Shown here piece after piece: positions 22,901 through 30,934 of a stretch of DNA of 64,000 nt. The first letter of the stretch is position 1, and the number at the start of each line of letters is the position of its first letter. The stretch covers positions 124,001 to 188,000 of the forward strand of contig DASUEU010000018.1 of NCBI GenBank assembly GCA_036274895.1, in the 5' to 3' direction. Made by a program: the position numbers and the translations under genes. Source of the DNA: CALMKX01 sp036274895. Lineage in GTDB: Bacteria; Acidobacteriota; Thermoanaerobaculia; Multivoradales; SZUA-115. Under the pieces are notes generated by a model. It saw only the letters and a list, made by a program, of their open reading frames with translations, searched no databases and had not been told where the DNA came from.

Positions 22901-24592
22901 ATGTCGCCCCGACCCACTGTCCTCGCCCTGCTCTTCGCCCTCGCCCTGCTCCCCTCCCCTCCCGCCCGCGCCGCCCGTCCCGAGCCTGCCGACCTGGTGA
23001 TCCGTGGCGGGCGCATCGTCACCATGAGCCCCACTCAGCCGGAGGTCCGCGCTCTGGCCGTACGGGGTGAGCGGATCGTCGCTGTGGGCTCGGAGCAGGA
23101 GATCGCCCCCCTGGTGGGCAGGAAGACCCGGGTCATCGAGCTGGCGGGCCGGATGGTCATGCCCGGCTTCATCGAGGGTCACGGGCATTTCCTCGGGCTG
23201 GGCTTCTCCCGCATGCAGCTCGACCTCAGGAGCGCGCAGAGCTGGGACGACGTCGTGGCGATGGTGGCGGCCGCCGTGGCCAAAGCCCAGCCGGGCGAGT
23301 GGATCCTCGGCCGGGGCTGGCACCAGGAGAAGTGGCAGCGGATGCCGGAGCCGAACGTCGAGGGCATTCCCTTCCACCAGAGCCTGTCGGCGGTCTCCCC
23401 TGACAACCCGGTCCTGCTCGAGCACGCCAGTGGCCACGCCACCTTCGCCAACGCCAAGGCCATGGCCCTCGCGGGGGTGACCCGGGAGACTCGGCCTCCG
23501 GCCGGCGGTGAGATCCTGCGCGATGCCGCCGGAGAGCCGACCGGCCTGTTCCGTGAGACGGCGGCCGATCTGGTCGCCCGCAAGACCCCCGAGAGCTCGA
23601 CCGAGCTCCAGCGCGCCATCGAGCTGGCCGGCAGGGAATGCTTGGAGAAGGGCATCACCAGCTTCCAGGACGCCGGCTCCTCGGTGCAAGTCGCCGAGCT
23701 GCTGCGGGACCAGGCGCTCGCGGGCAAGCTGCCGGTCCGGCTGTGGCTGATGCTCTCGGACTCGAGCGAGGTGCTCGCCCGCGAGCTGCCGCGGGTCAAG
23801 GCGTGGGAGCCTCACCCCTACTTCGCCGTGGGCGGCATCAAGCGCTACATGGACGGCGCCCTGGGCTCCCACGGCGCCTGGCTGCTCGCCCCCTACAGCG
23901 ACCTGCCGTCCTCGACCGGCCTGCGCACCACCCCCGCGGCGGAGCTCGAGGCCACCGCCCGCCTGGCCCTCGACCACGATCTCCAGCTCTGCGTGCACGC
24001 CATCGGTGACCGCGCCAACCGCGAGACCCTCGACCTCTACGAACGGACCTTCGCTCGCTATCGGGCCAAGGCTGACCGGCGCTGGCGCATCGAGCACGCC
24101 CAGCACCTCGACCCGGCGGACATCCCCCGCTTCGCCCAGCTCGGCGTGATCGCGTCCATGCAGACGGTCCACGCCACCTCCGACGGCCCCTGGGTGCCGG
24201 CCCGCCTGGGGCCGGAGCGCAGCAAGGCGGGCGCCTACGTCTGGCGCAAGCTGCTCCAGCGCGGCGCCGTGCTGGTCAACGGCACGGACACGCCGGTCGA
24301 GGACGTCGACCCCCTGGCCAACCTGGTCGCCGCCATCACTCGACGAATGGCCAACGGCGAAGTCTTCTATCCCGCCGAGCGCCTCACCTTGGCCGAGGCC
24401 TTGAAGGCGATGACCGCCAGCGCCGCCTGGGCCGCCTTCCAGGAGGGCGAGAAGGGCACCCTGGCCCCGGGCAAGCTGGCCGACCTGGTGGTGCTGACCA
24501 AGGACCTCTTCACCCTGCCCGAGAGCGAGATCCCGGCCACCCGGGTCGCCGTCACCATCCTCGGCGGCCGGGTCGTCCACGAACGGCCGTGA
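22901..24592 (+). CDS. Secreted amidohydrolase, YtcJ type
   Basis: This 563-residue protein has a signal peptide (VLALLFALALLPSPPARA) followed by an amidohydrolase-3 domain. It shows GFIEGHGHFLG (the first metal-binding HxH), a central segment VGGIKRYMDGALGSHGAWLL, then LCVHAIGDRANRET and RWRIEHAQHLDP with further metal ligands, and NGTDTPVEDVDP near the end. This layout matches YtcJ/exoenzyme-regulatory amidohydrolases; the substrate is unknown. The ATG at 22901 has an AAGGAG site and a signal peptide directly behind it, ruling out the longer open frame. Its stop overlaps the next gene by four bases (GTGA). Confidence 0.88.
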   Translation: MSPRPTVLALLFALALLPSPPARAARPEPADLVIRGGRIVTMSPTQPEVRALAVRGERIVAVGSEQEIAPLVGRKTRVIELAGRMVMPGFIEGHGHFLGLGFSRMQLDLRSAQSWDDVVAMVAAAVAKAQPGEWILGRGWHQEKWQRMPEPNVEGIPFHQSLSAVSPDNPVLLEHASGHATFANAKAMALAGVTRETRPPAGGEILRDAAGEPTGLFRETAADLVARKTPESSTELQRAIELAGRECLEKGITSFQDAGSSVQVAELLRDQALAGKLPVRLWLMLSDSSEVLARELPRVKAWEPHPYFAVGGIKRYMDGALGSHGAWLLAPYSDLPSSTGLRTTPAAELEATARLALDHDLQLCVHAIGDRANRETLDLYERTFARYRAKADRRWRIEHAQHLDPADIPRFAQLGVIASMQTVHATSDGPWVPARLGPERSKAGAYVWRKLLQRGAVLVNGTDTPVEDVDPLANLVAAITRRMANGEVFYPAERLTLAEALKAMTASAAWAAFQEGEKGTLAPGKLADLVVLTKDLFTLPESEIPATRVAVTILGGRVVHERP

Positions 24593-27000
24593 GCACCCCC
24601 TTCTGGCCGGTCAGGGCCGGCGAGGTCGCCCGCCTCACCGGCGGCGAGCTGTCGGGCGACGCCGCCGGCCGCCTCGAACGGGTGGCGACCGACTCCCGCG
24701 CCGGTGTGCGTGCCGGCGACCTCTTCGTCGGACTGCCGGGGCCCCACTTCGACGGCGGTTGCTTCGCCGCCCAGGTGCTGACGAGGGGGGCCGGCGCCGC
24801 CCTGGTGGGCCCCGGGCACGCTGCCCCGCTCCTCGGTCCCGGCCAGGCCTGGATCCAGGTGGCCGACCCGCTCGCCGCCCTCCAGGCCCTGGCCGCCGAG
24901 GCACGCCGGCGCTTCTCCGGGCTGGTTCTGGCGATCACCGGCAGCAACGGCAAGACCACGGTCAAGGACATGCTGGTAGCGATCCTCGGCCGTGAGCGGG
25001 CGGTGACAGCGAGCCCCCGCTCCTACAACTCCCAGGTGGGGGTGGCCCTGACACTCTTGGGGCTCGACCCCGCAGCCGAGCTGGCGATCATCGAGTGCGG
25101 GCTTTCCCTCCCCGGCGAGATGGAGCGCCTGGCGGCGATGGTGGCTCCGGACTGCGGCGTCTTGACCACCGTCGGCGAGGCCCACCTCGAGGGCCTGGGC
25201 AGCCGAGAGGCCATCGCCAGCGAGAAGAGCCGGCTCTTTTCCGGGCTCGCCGGCCGGCTGGGCGGCTGGGTGCTGACCCTCGAGAGCGAGGATCTCGCCC
25301 GCGCCGCCCTCACGGCGAGGGGAGCACCGGTCCTGACCGTCGCCGCCAGCGGCAACGCCTTCGAGCTGGACGCCGCCCTGGCCGCCGCCGCCGCGCGCCG
25401 GCTCGGCGCCCCCGAGGCGGTGATCGAAGCCGGCCTCACGGCCTGGAGCCCGGCGCCGATGCGCCTCGAGATCTCGACCACTCCCCGGGGGCTGCTGCTG
25501 ATCAACGACGCCTACGGCGCCGACCCCCTGAGCATGGAGGCCGCGCTCACCACCCTCGAGCGAGAGCGCGGGAGGGGCAGGGCCCTGGCGGTGCTGGCCG
25601 GCATGGACCAGCTGGGGCGGGCGCGGGAGGAGGCCCACGGCCAGGTGGGGCGCAGGGTGGCCGCGCTGGCCCTCGATCGCCTGATCGGGGTGGGGGCGGG
25701 CGGCGCCGAGATCGCCCGCGCCGCCCTCGCCGCCGGTCTGCCGGCCGAGCGGGTGCACATGGTCACCGCCCCGGAGGAGGCCGCCCAGCTGCTCGAGGAG
25801 CACTGCCGCCCGGGTGACCGGGTGCTGCTCAAGGGCAGCCGGCCGGAGCGCCTCGAGAGGGTGGCCGCGCTGCTCTTCGACTCGGTGGCCTCGGCCCGTT
25901 TGACCGTCGACCTCGACACCCTGGCCGCCAACTTCCACCGCCTGCGCCGGGCCGCGGGGGGGCGGGCGGTGATGGCGGTGGTCAAGTCCTTCGGCTACGG
26001 CCTCGACGCCGTGCGCATCGCCCGGGCCCTCGAAGGGGCCGGTGCCGACTACTTCGCCGTGGCCTACCCGGACGAGGGAGTGCTGCTGCGCGACCACGGC
26101 ATCACCACGCCGATCCTGGTTCAGAACCTGCTGGCCCATGAAGCGGACAAGATCGTCGGCTTCGGCTTGACCGCCCAGCTCTCCTCCGCAGAGCAGGCCA
26201 TCTGGCTGGCCCGGGAGGCCGAAGAGCAACGGCGGGCCGTGAGCATCCACCTCAAGGTCGACACCGGCATGGGCCGGGCCGGGGCCCTTCCCGAAGACGT
26301 CCTGGCCGTGGCCGAGGCGGTGCGCTCGTCTGCCTGGCTGACCCTCGAAGGGTTGATGACCCACTTCGCCGCCGCCGACGACCCGGCCAGGGACGACTTC
26401 ACCCGTGAGCAGATCGCCCGCTTCGACGCCGTGCGCGCTCGGCTCACCGAGGCCGGATTCCGGTTTCGCTTCGAGCACGCCGCTGCCTCGGCGGCGATCT
26501 CGCGCTTTCCCGAGGCCCACTATTCGATGGTGCGCAGCGGGCTCGCCCTCTTCGGCTACGTCCACGTGGCGGAGCACATCCCCCTGGGGCAGGTGCCCGT
26601 GCTGCGGCTGACCACCCGCGTGGTCTCGGTCAAGGAGCTGCCGGCCGGCCACCGGGTGGGCTACGGCTGTACCTTCGCCGCCGAGGGGGGTCCTCGCCGC
26701 ATCGCGGTCGTCGCCCTCGGCTACAGCGACGGCTACCCTCTGGCTCTATCGAACCGCGGTTTCATGCTGGTAGGCGGCCGGCGCTGCCCGGTGGTCGGGC
26801 GGGTCTCGATGGACGTCACCACCCTGGACGTGACCGAGCTGGCCGAGTCGGTGGTGCCCGGCGACGAGGTCGTGGTCTTCGGTCCGGGCGCCGACGAGCC
26901 CTCGCTGGCCGAGCTGGCGGAGCTGGCCGGCACCATCCCCTACGAGCTGCTCACCCGCATCTCGCCCCGGGTGCGACGAATCTTCGCCAGCAGCGCCTGA
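24589..27000 (+). CDS. MurF-alanine racemase fusion
   Basis: This 803-residue bifunctional enzyme serves peptidoglycan synthesis. Residues 1 to about 435 are MurF (UDP-MurNAc-tripeptide:D-Ala-D-Ala ligase) with the ATP loop GSNGKTT (118-124) and later GDRVLLKGSRPERLERV. Residues about 436-803 are a PLP alanine racemase with Lys466 in VVKSFGYG, KVDTGMGRAG, the catalytic Tyr692 in VGYGCTF, and YSDGYP. The racemase supplies the D-alanine that D-Ala ligase turns into the MurF substrate. This fusion is well known in Bacteroidota, and its presence here is less usual. The start is a GTG overlapping the upstream stop. Confidence 0.95.
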   Translation: MSTPFWPVRAGEVARLTGGELSGDAAGRLERVATDSRAGVRAGDLFVGLPGPHFDGGCFAAQVLTRGAGAALVGPGHAAPLLGPGQAWIQVADPLAALQALAAEARRRFSGLVLAITGSNGKTTVKDMLVAILGRERAVTASPRSYNSQVGVALTLLGLDPAAELAIIECGLSLPGEMERLAAMVAPDCGVLTTVGEAHLEGLGSREAIASEKSRLFSGLAGRLGGWVLTLESEDLARAALTARGAPVLTVAASGNAFELDAALAAAAARRLGAPEAVIEAGLTAWSPAPMRLEISTTPRGLLLINDAYGADPLSMEAALTTLERERGRGRALAVLAGMDQLGRAREEAHGQVGRRVAALALDRLIGVGAGGAEIARAALAAGLPAERVHMVTAPEEAAQLLEEHCRPGDRVLLKGSRPERLERVAALLFDSVASARLTVDLDTLAANFHRLRRAAGGRAVMAVVKSFGYGLDAVRIARALEGAGADYFAVAYPDEGVLLRDHGITTPILVQNLLAHEADKIVGFGLTAQLSSAEQAIWLAREAEEQRRAVSIHLKVDTGMGRAGALPEDVLAVAEAVRSSAWLTLEGLMTHFAAADDPARDDFTREQIARFDAVRARLTEAGFRFRFEHAAASAAISRFPEAHYSMVRSGLALFGYVHVAEHIPLGQVPVLRLTTRVVSVKELPAGHRVGYGCTFAAEGGPRRIAVVALGYSDGYPLALSNRGFMLVGGRRCPVVGRVSMDVTTLDVTELAESVVPGDEVVVFGPGADEPSLAELAELAGTIPYELLTRISPRVRRIFASSA

Positions 27001-27033
27001 CGGCTGTCCTCGAGAGGACGAGACATCCGTGAC

Positions 27034-27061
27034 TTGACAAGGACAGAATCCTTGCTAGAGT
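27034..27061 (+). promoter_or_regulatory. VapB promoter with built-in operator
   Basis: TTGACA (27034-27039) and TAGAGT (27056-27061) are separated by 16 bases, with an extended TGC before the -10. The inverted repeat AAGGA/TCCTT (27039-27053) fills the spacer and is a likely binding site for the antitoxin. The ATG at 27069 is only seven bases past the -10, so transcription probably starts at or next to the A of the start codon. Confidence 0.65.
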
Positions 27062-27068
27062 AAGGATC

Positions 27069-27356
27069 ATGTCCAAGGTGACCAGCAAGCTCCAGCTGAC
27101 GCTGCCCAAGGTGATCGCCGAGATGTACGGCATCGCTCCCGGGGACGAGGTCTATTTCGAACCCGCAGGCGCCTTCATCCGGATCGTGCCGCCCCGCGCC
27201 CGGGCCAAGCGCTTGCCCATGTCCGAGCGGCTGCGGATCTTCGACATGGCGATGGAGCGAGTCGATCTGCTGCAGGCCGGCATCGAGCCGGCGCCCCCCG
27301 GCACGAGCCGAGGCTGGACGAGAGAGGAGCTCTACGACCGTGGCGGCCCTCGTTGA
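27069..27356 (+). CDS. vapB: AbrB/SpoVT-type antitoxin
   Basis: This 95-residue protein has an N-terminal swapped-hairpin AbrB DNA-binding domain (VTSKLQLTLPKVIAEMYGIAPGDEVYFEP) and a charged C-terminal tail (about 50-95) expected to wrap around and inhibit the toxin. It overlaps the toxin gene by 17 bases and should repress its own promoter through the palindrome at 27039-27053. The gene appears intact. Confidence 0.85.
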   Translation: MSKVTSKLQLTLPKVIAEMYGIAPGDEVYFEPAGAFIRIVPPRARAKRLPMSERLRIFDMAMERVDLLQAGIEPAPPGTSRGWTREELYDRGGPR

Positions 27357-27813
27357 TACCAACATCCTGGTCTATCGTTGCGACGCCCGCTTTCCCCAGA
27401 AACGGGACCTGGCTCGCACCCTGCTCAGCCACGGGCTCGAAAACCACCTCGTCTGCTTGCCGCACCAAGCGCTGGTGGAGTTCGTGTCCGTCACGACCCG
27501 GCCCCGCCCGGACCTGCCGCAAGGCCGCAGCCTCCTGCCCAGGGCCGAGGCCCTTCAACAGGTGGAGGAGATGCTCGACACCTTCATCGTCCTCTATCCC
27601 ACCGAGGACGTGGTCCGCGCCGCGGTCCGTGCCGCCGAGCTCTATCAGCTCAACTGGTTCGACGCCCACCTGCTCGCCTACGCCGAGGTCTACGGCCTGG
27701 CCGACATCTACTCGGAAGACTTCCAGCACCAGCGCTACTTCGGCCAGATCCGCGCCGTGAACCCCTTCCTCCCCCTCGACTACGTCAACGAGGCCATTCC
27801 TTACCGGGAGTGA
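27340..27813 (+). CDS. vapC: PIN-domain toxin (VapC-like)
   Basis: This 157-residue endoribonuclease of the PIN fold has the acidic residues in LVDTN (D6), ALVEFVS, WFDAHLLAYAE and YSEDFQ. These form the usual four-residue metal site. Family members cut tRNA or rRNA when their antitoxin is lost. The start is a GTG within the antitoxin gene, which fits translational coupling. It converges on the FG-GAP gene that ends at 27821, with only seven bases between. Confidence 0.88.
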   Translation: MAALVDTNILVYRCDARFPQKRDLARTLLSHGLENHLVCLPHQALVEFVSVTTRPRPDLPQGRSLLPRAEALQQVEEMLDTFIVLYPTEDVVRAAVRAAELYQLNWFDAHLLAYAEVYGLADIYSEDFQHQRYFGQIRAVNPFLPLDYVNEAIPYRE

Positions 27814-27820
27814 GCGCCGT

Positions 27821-29290
27821 TCAGGGCTTCGGCCGGGCGATCACCAACCGGCCTCGCCCGGCGAGGTCGACGGCGAGGAGGAGGATCTCGAGCTGGTCGT
27901 CTCCGTCGAGGTCGACGGCAGTGAGGTCGTCCCAGCCGCCACGTTGGTCCCGCCGCGTCTCGGCACCTTCCTCGCCGGCTCCGACGCTGACCGAGCGCTC
28001 CGCCTTGCCGGCTGCCGGCAGCTCGAAGCGGAAAGAGGGCTGGCGGGCCAGGGGGCGGCCCTTGGGGCTCGTCGGCCAGACCTCGAGGGCGCCCTCGTGG
28101 ACGGCGACCAGATCGGCGGCGCCGTCGCCGGAGAGGTCGCCCACCAGCTTCCAGCGTTCTGGGGTTTGCTTGATCTCGACCTTCCGCGCCTGGACGCCGA
28201 AGCGTCCGCCGCCGAGCCCCGGGTGGACGAAGACGCCGAGGTTGTCCCCCTGGAGACCGTCCGGCCCGGCGAGCAGGAGATCCTGCCTGCCGTCGCCGTC
28301 GAGGTCCGCCACGTCGGCGCTCATGTCGAACCAGCGGGTGATCGAGGTTTCGAGCTGGGCCAGGGGGAGCTTGCCGGCACGGGTGCGGTCGGCGGCCAGG
28401 GGAAAGACCCGCAGTCGCTTCTTCTCGAGCAGGTTGAGCTCGTCGGCGGTCTGGCTGGTGACGATCAAACAGGGCCGGCCGTCGACCCGCAGGTACCAGC
28501 TCTGCTCCACCTTCTCCGCACCCGGCAGACGGCCCCAGGCCTCCAGGTGCTCGCCCGTGGCGGTGTCGAGCAGCACCGAGGACACCCGCCGGTTGCCGTG
28601 GCGCAGGGGGCCCGAGGCGTAGAGATCCGGCTGGCCCTCGGCACCCGCGAGCCGGTGGACCGGCGGTGAGGTCACGGCCAGGCCGGTGGGCTCGCGCCGA
28701 GCGGAGAGAGGCAGAGCGAGGCGCGCCGCCACCGACACTCCGCCGCGGCCGTCCGGCCGGTACAGGCGCAGGAACCCCGGCTCGGCCACGGCGAGCTCGC
28801 GGCCGGATCCCGCCACGCGCAGTGGCGACGGGGAGAGCGAGCGCAGGTCGAAGCCGGGGTGGTCGATCCGCTGCGCCAGCGGACCTGCCGCGGCGATGGC
28901 GTTGAGCGGGCCCAGCGAGAACAGCTGCCCGAGGGTGCCGAGCACCAGCTCGGGCTGGCCGCTGCCCTGGAGCTCAAGCACGTCGAGCGCTTTGGCCCCG
29001 CCGGGAAGGCCGCTGCGCACGAGGGAGAGGCGGCCCTTTCCTCGGGGATCCAGGAAGTAGAGCGAGCGCTCGCCGTCCACCTCGCCTTGGGGGCGGACGA
29101 GCAGGAAGACCCCACCCTTGCCCTCGCCCTGCCCGGCAACCAGGGCGGAGACCACCGGCCCGGGCAGCTCCGCAACCAGGACCTTGCCTCCCGCCTGCGT
29201 GCTCACTCGCGCGGCCGGTGCCTCACCGCCCTCGGCCAAGAGGAGGGGCGCGGCGCCCAGGGATAGGACCAGCGCTGCAAGCAGCCTCAA
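27821..29290 (-). CDS. Secreted FG-GAP/VCBS repeat protein
   Basis: This 489-residue protein has a signal peptide (LLAALVLSLGAAPLLLAEG) and beta-propeller repeats. DLDGDGRQDLLLAGPDG (near 355), DLSGDGAADLVAVHEG and DLDGDDQLEILLLAVD carry calcium-loop motifs; the first two-thirds hold more degenerate blades. The likely start is a TTG at 29290 that overlaps the stop of the upstream gene by four bases (TTGA), with GGGAG eight bases before it. It forms a pair with the next gene and may make a two-part extracellular or periplasmic complex. Function is unknown. Confidence 0.8.
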   Translation of the reverse strand: MRLLAALVLSLGAAPLLLAEGGEAPAARVSTQAGGKVLVAELPGPVVSALVAGQGEGKGGVFLLVRPQGEVDGERSLYFLDPRGKGRLSLVRSGLPGGAKALDVLELQGSGQPELVLGTLGQLFSLGPLNAIAAAGPLAQRIDHPGFDLRSLSPSPLRVAGSGRELAVAEPGFLRLYRPDGRGGVSVAARLALPLSARREPTGLAVTSPPVHRLAGAEGQPDLYASGPLRHGNRRVSSVLLDTATGEHLEAWGRLPGAEKVEQSWYLRVDGRPCLIVTSQTADELNLLEKKRLRVFPLAADRTRAGKLPLAQLETSITRWFDMSADVADLDGDGRQDLLLAGPDGLQGDNLGVFVHPGLGGGRFGVQARKVEIKQTPERWKLVGDLSGDGAADLVAVHEGALEVWPTSPKGRPLARQPSFRFELPAAGKAERSVSVGAGEEGAETRRDQRGGWDDLTAVDLDGDDQLEILLLAVDLAGRGRLVIARPKP

Positions 29291-30903
29291 GGCCGTGCTC
29301 CCGAGAGGTAGAGGGCCAGCTCGACCGGCGCGCTGGCGCCGTCCGCCCCTTTGGGACCGGGACGAGTGATGGCGAGGTCCGAGCGGCCGTCGCCGTCGAG
29401 ATCGGCTACCTTGACCAGGTTGGGGTCGCCGATCTGCTCCGCCACCTCGATGGTCAAGTCCGGTTTGGCCGGGTACGAACAGTCCGCGCGCCCCCTGTGG
29501 ATACTCACCTTGGTGCCCCGCCCCATCTGCACGAAGTCGGCTCGCCCGTCGCCGTCGAAGTCCCCCGAGAAGAGCGAGAGCTGCCCGATGGCCAGGTTGT
29601 TGAGGTTCAAGGTGAAGCGGCCGGAGAGGTCGAGCCCGGTGACCTGGCGGAAGGAGCCGTCCGCCGCCTGGCACCAGAGGTGGAAATCGAGCCCGATCGA
29701 GATGCGCTTGGCCGCGAGCACGTTCAAGGCCTGGAGCATCGAGAAGTCGAGGGTCAAGGTGATGAGGTCCGGGCGGCGGTCGCCGTTCAAGTCCTGGAAC
29801 CCGCCGGGGATCGGAATCTCCCCCTCGCGGGGGAAGACGTAGCCGTCGACCTCGAAGCGGCGTGCCGGCTCGCTGTCCATCTTCGTGCCCGCGCTCAGGC
29901 GGTGAACTCCCAGCTCGAAGCGGGGGCGCTTGGCCTCGGCCAGCTCCTGGCGCATCGAGAGATCGCCTTGCTTCTCCAGCTGGCGGCTGGTCACCAGCTC
30001 GGCGCGGCCCTCGCCGTCGAGGTCGCCCACGAAGACCACTTCCGGCTCGGCGTCCCGAGCCCGGCCGCCGAGGGGCGAGCGCGGCGCGCCGAACCGCCCG
30101 CCCCCCAGCCCGGGCAGCGCCTGGAACTGATTCCAGCCCTTCTCGTGGTTGCGCACCAGCAGGTCGACCTTACCGTCGCCGTCCAGGTCCTGGACCTGGG
30201 GCAAGGGATAGTGCCGGGTGAGGCCCTGCCGGTAGTGGGCGGCATGGCCGGGAAGTCGCTCGTCCAAGGGGAGCGCCAGAGTCCCGGCCGGCTGCCGCGC
30301 CAGGGAGCCTCCCGGGGAGAGGAAGATCACCAACCCCTCGCGACCCGGCAGGATGAGGTCGCGGGAGCCGTCGCCGTCGAGGTCGTGGCTCAAGTCGAGG
30401 TCCGGCAGCAGTTCCTCGGAGCCGGCGAGGACCGGTGGCTCCTCGATCCACGGCTCGAGGCTGGTCGCGCCATCCGCCGCCAGCCGCACCACCGAGATGC
30501 CCTCGTCGGTCAAGGCCAGCAGCGGCTCCTGCGCCGGGCCGCGCAGGAGGGCGTGAACCGTCGTGGGCAGGGTCAAGGGGGGTCCGGCGGGCCGGAAGGA
30601 GCCGGCTCCGTCCTGGAGGAAGAGGTGGAGCTCGCGGCGATCGAGCAGAGCCGGCACCACCGTCAGCACCTCGACCAGCCCTTCGACCTCGTCGAGCTTG
30701 GTGCTCTCGGTGACCCCGATCTCCCCCCAGCTCGTCGCCACCACGGCGACGGCGAGATCGAGGCGCCCGTCGCCGTCGAGGTCCGCGGAGATCAGGCTCG
30801 CGGGAGCGCCGGGAAGGGCCAGGCGGAGGGGAGTCAGCTCCAGCTTCTTTTCCGCTGCGGCTGGGAGGACGGACAGGGCGAGCACGAGGAGGGCGCAGCG
30901 CAT
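29287..30903 (-). CDS. Secreted FG-GAP/VCBS repeat protein
   Basis: This 538-residue protein has a short signal peptide (CALLVLALSVLPAAAEKK). At least six DxDGDGR-type repeats are spread along its length: DLDGDGRLDLAVAVV, DLDGDGSRDLILPG, DLDGDGKVDLLVRN, DLDGEGRAELVTS, DLNGDRRPDLITL, DFDGDGRADFVQM and DLDGDGRSDLAIT. This points to an integrin-alpha-like propeller that binds calcium outside the cytoplasm. It lacks the ASPIC/UnbV domain of E4, so it is not a cassette paralogue. It is translationally coupled to the downstream FG-GAP gene. Confidence 0.88.
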   Translation of the reverse strand: MRCALLVLALSVLPAAAEKKLELTPLRLALPGAPASLISADLDGDGRLDLAVAVVATSWGEIGVTESTKLDEVEGLVEVLTVVPALLDRRELHLFLQDGAGSFRPAGPPLTLPTTVHALLRGPAQEPLLALTDEGISVVRLAADGATSLEPWIEEPPVLAGSEELLPDLDLSHDLDGDGSRDLILPGREGLVIFLSPGGSLARQPAGTLALPLDERLPGHAAHYRQGLTRHYPLPQVQDLDGDGKVDLLVRNHEKGWNQFQALPGLGGGRFGAPRSPLGGRARDAEPEVVFVGDLDGEGRAELVTSRQLEKQGDLSMRQELAEAKRPRFELGVHRLSAGTKMDSEPARRFEVDGYVFPREGEIPIPGGFQDLNGDRRPDLITLTLDFSMLQALNVLAAKRISIGLDFHLWCQAADGSFRQVTGLDLSGRFTLNLNNLAIGQLSLFSGDFDGDGRADFVQMGRGTKVSIHRGRADCSYPAKPDLTIEVAEQIGDPNLVKVADLDGDGRSDLAITRPGPKGADGASAPVELALYLSGARP

Positions 30904-30934
30904 CGCACCAAGAAACGAGGCAGGTGGCGGAAAG

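Noticed and set aside
24367..26652. A 761-codon minus-strand frame opposite MurF-Alr
   Set aside because: It is His/Gly/Gln-rich without motifs, while the plus strand has both enzyme active sites.
18752..30903. Idea that the FG-GAP pair at 27821-30903 are extra copies of the cassette protein UnbV
   Set aside because: They lack the ASPIC/UnbV C-terminal domain and differ in repeat spacing. Only the general FG-GAP fold is shared.
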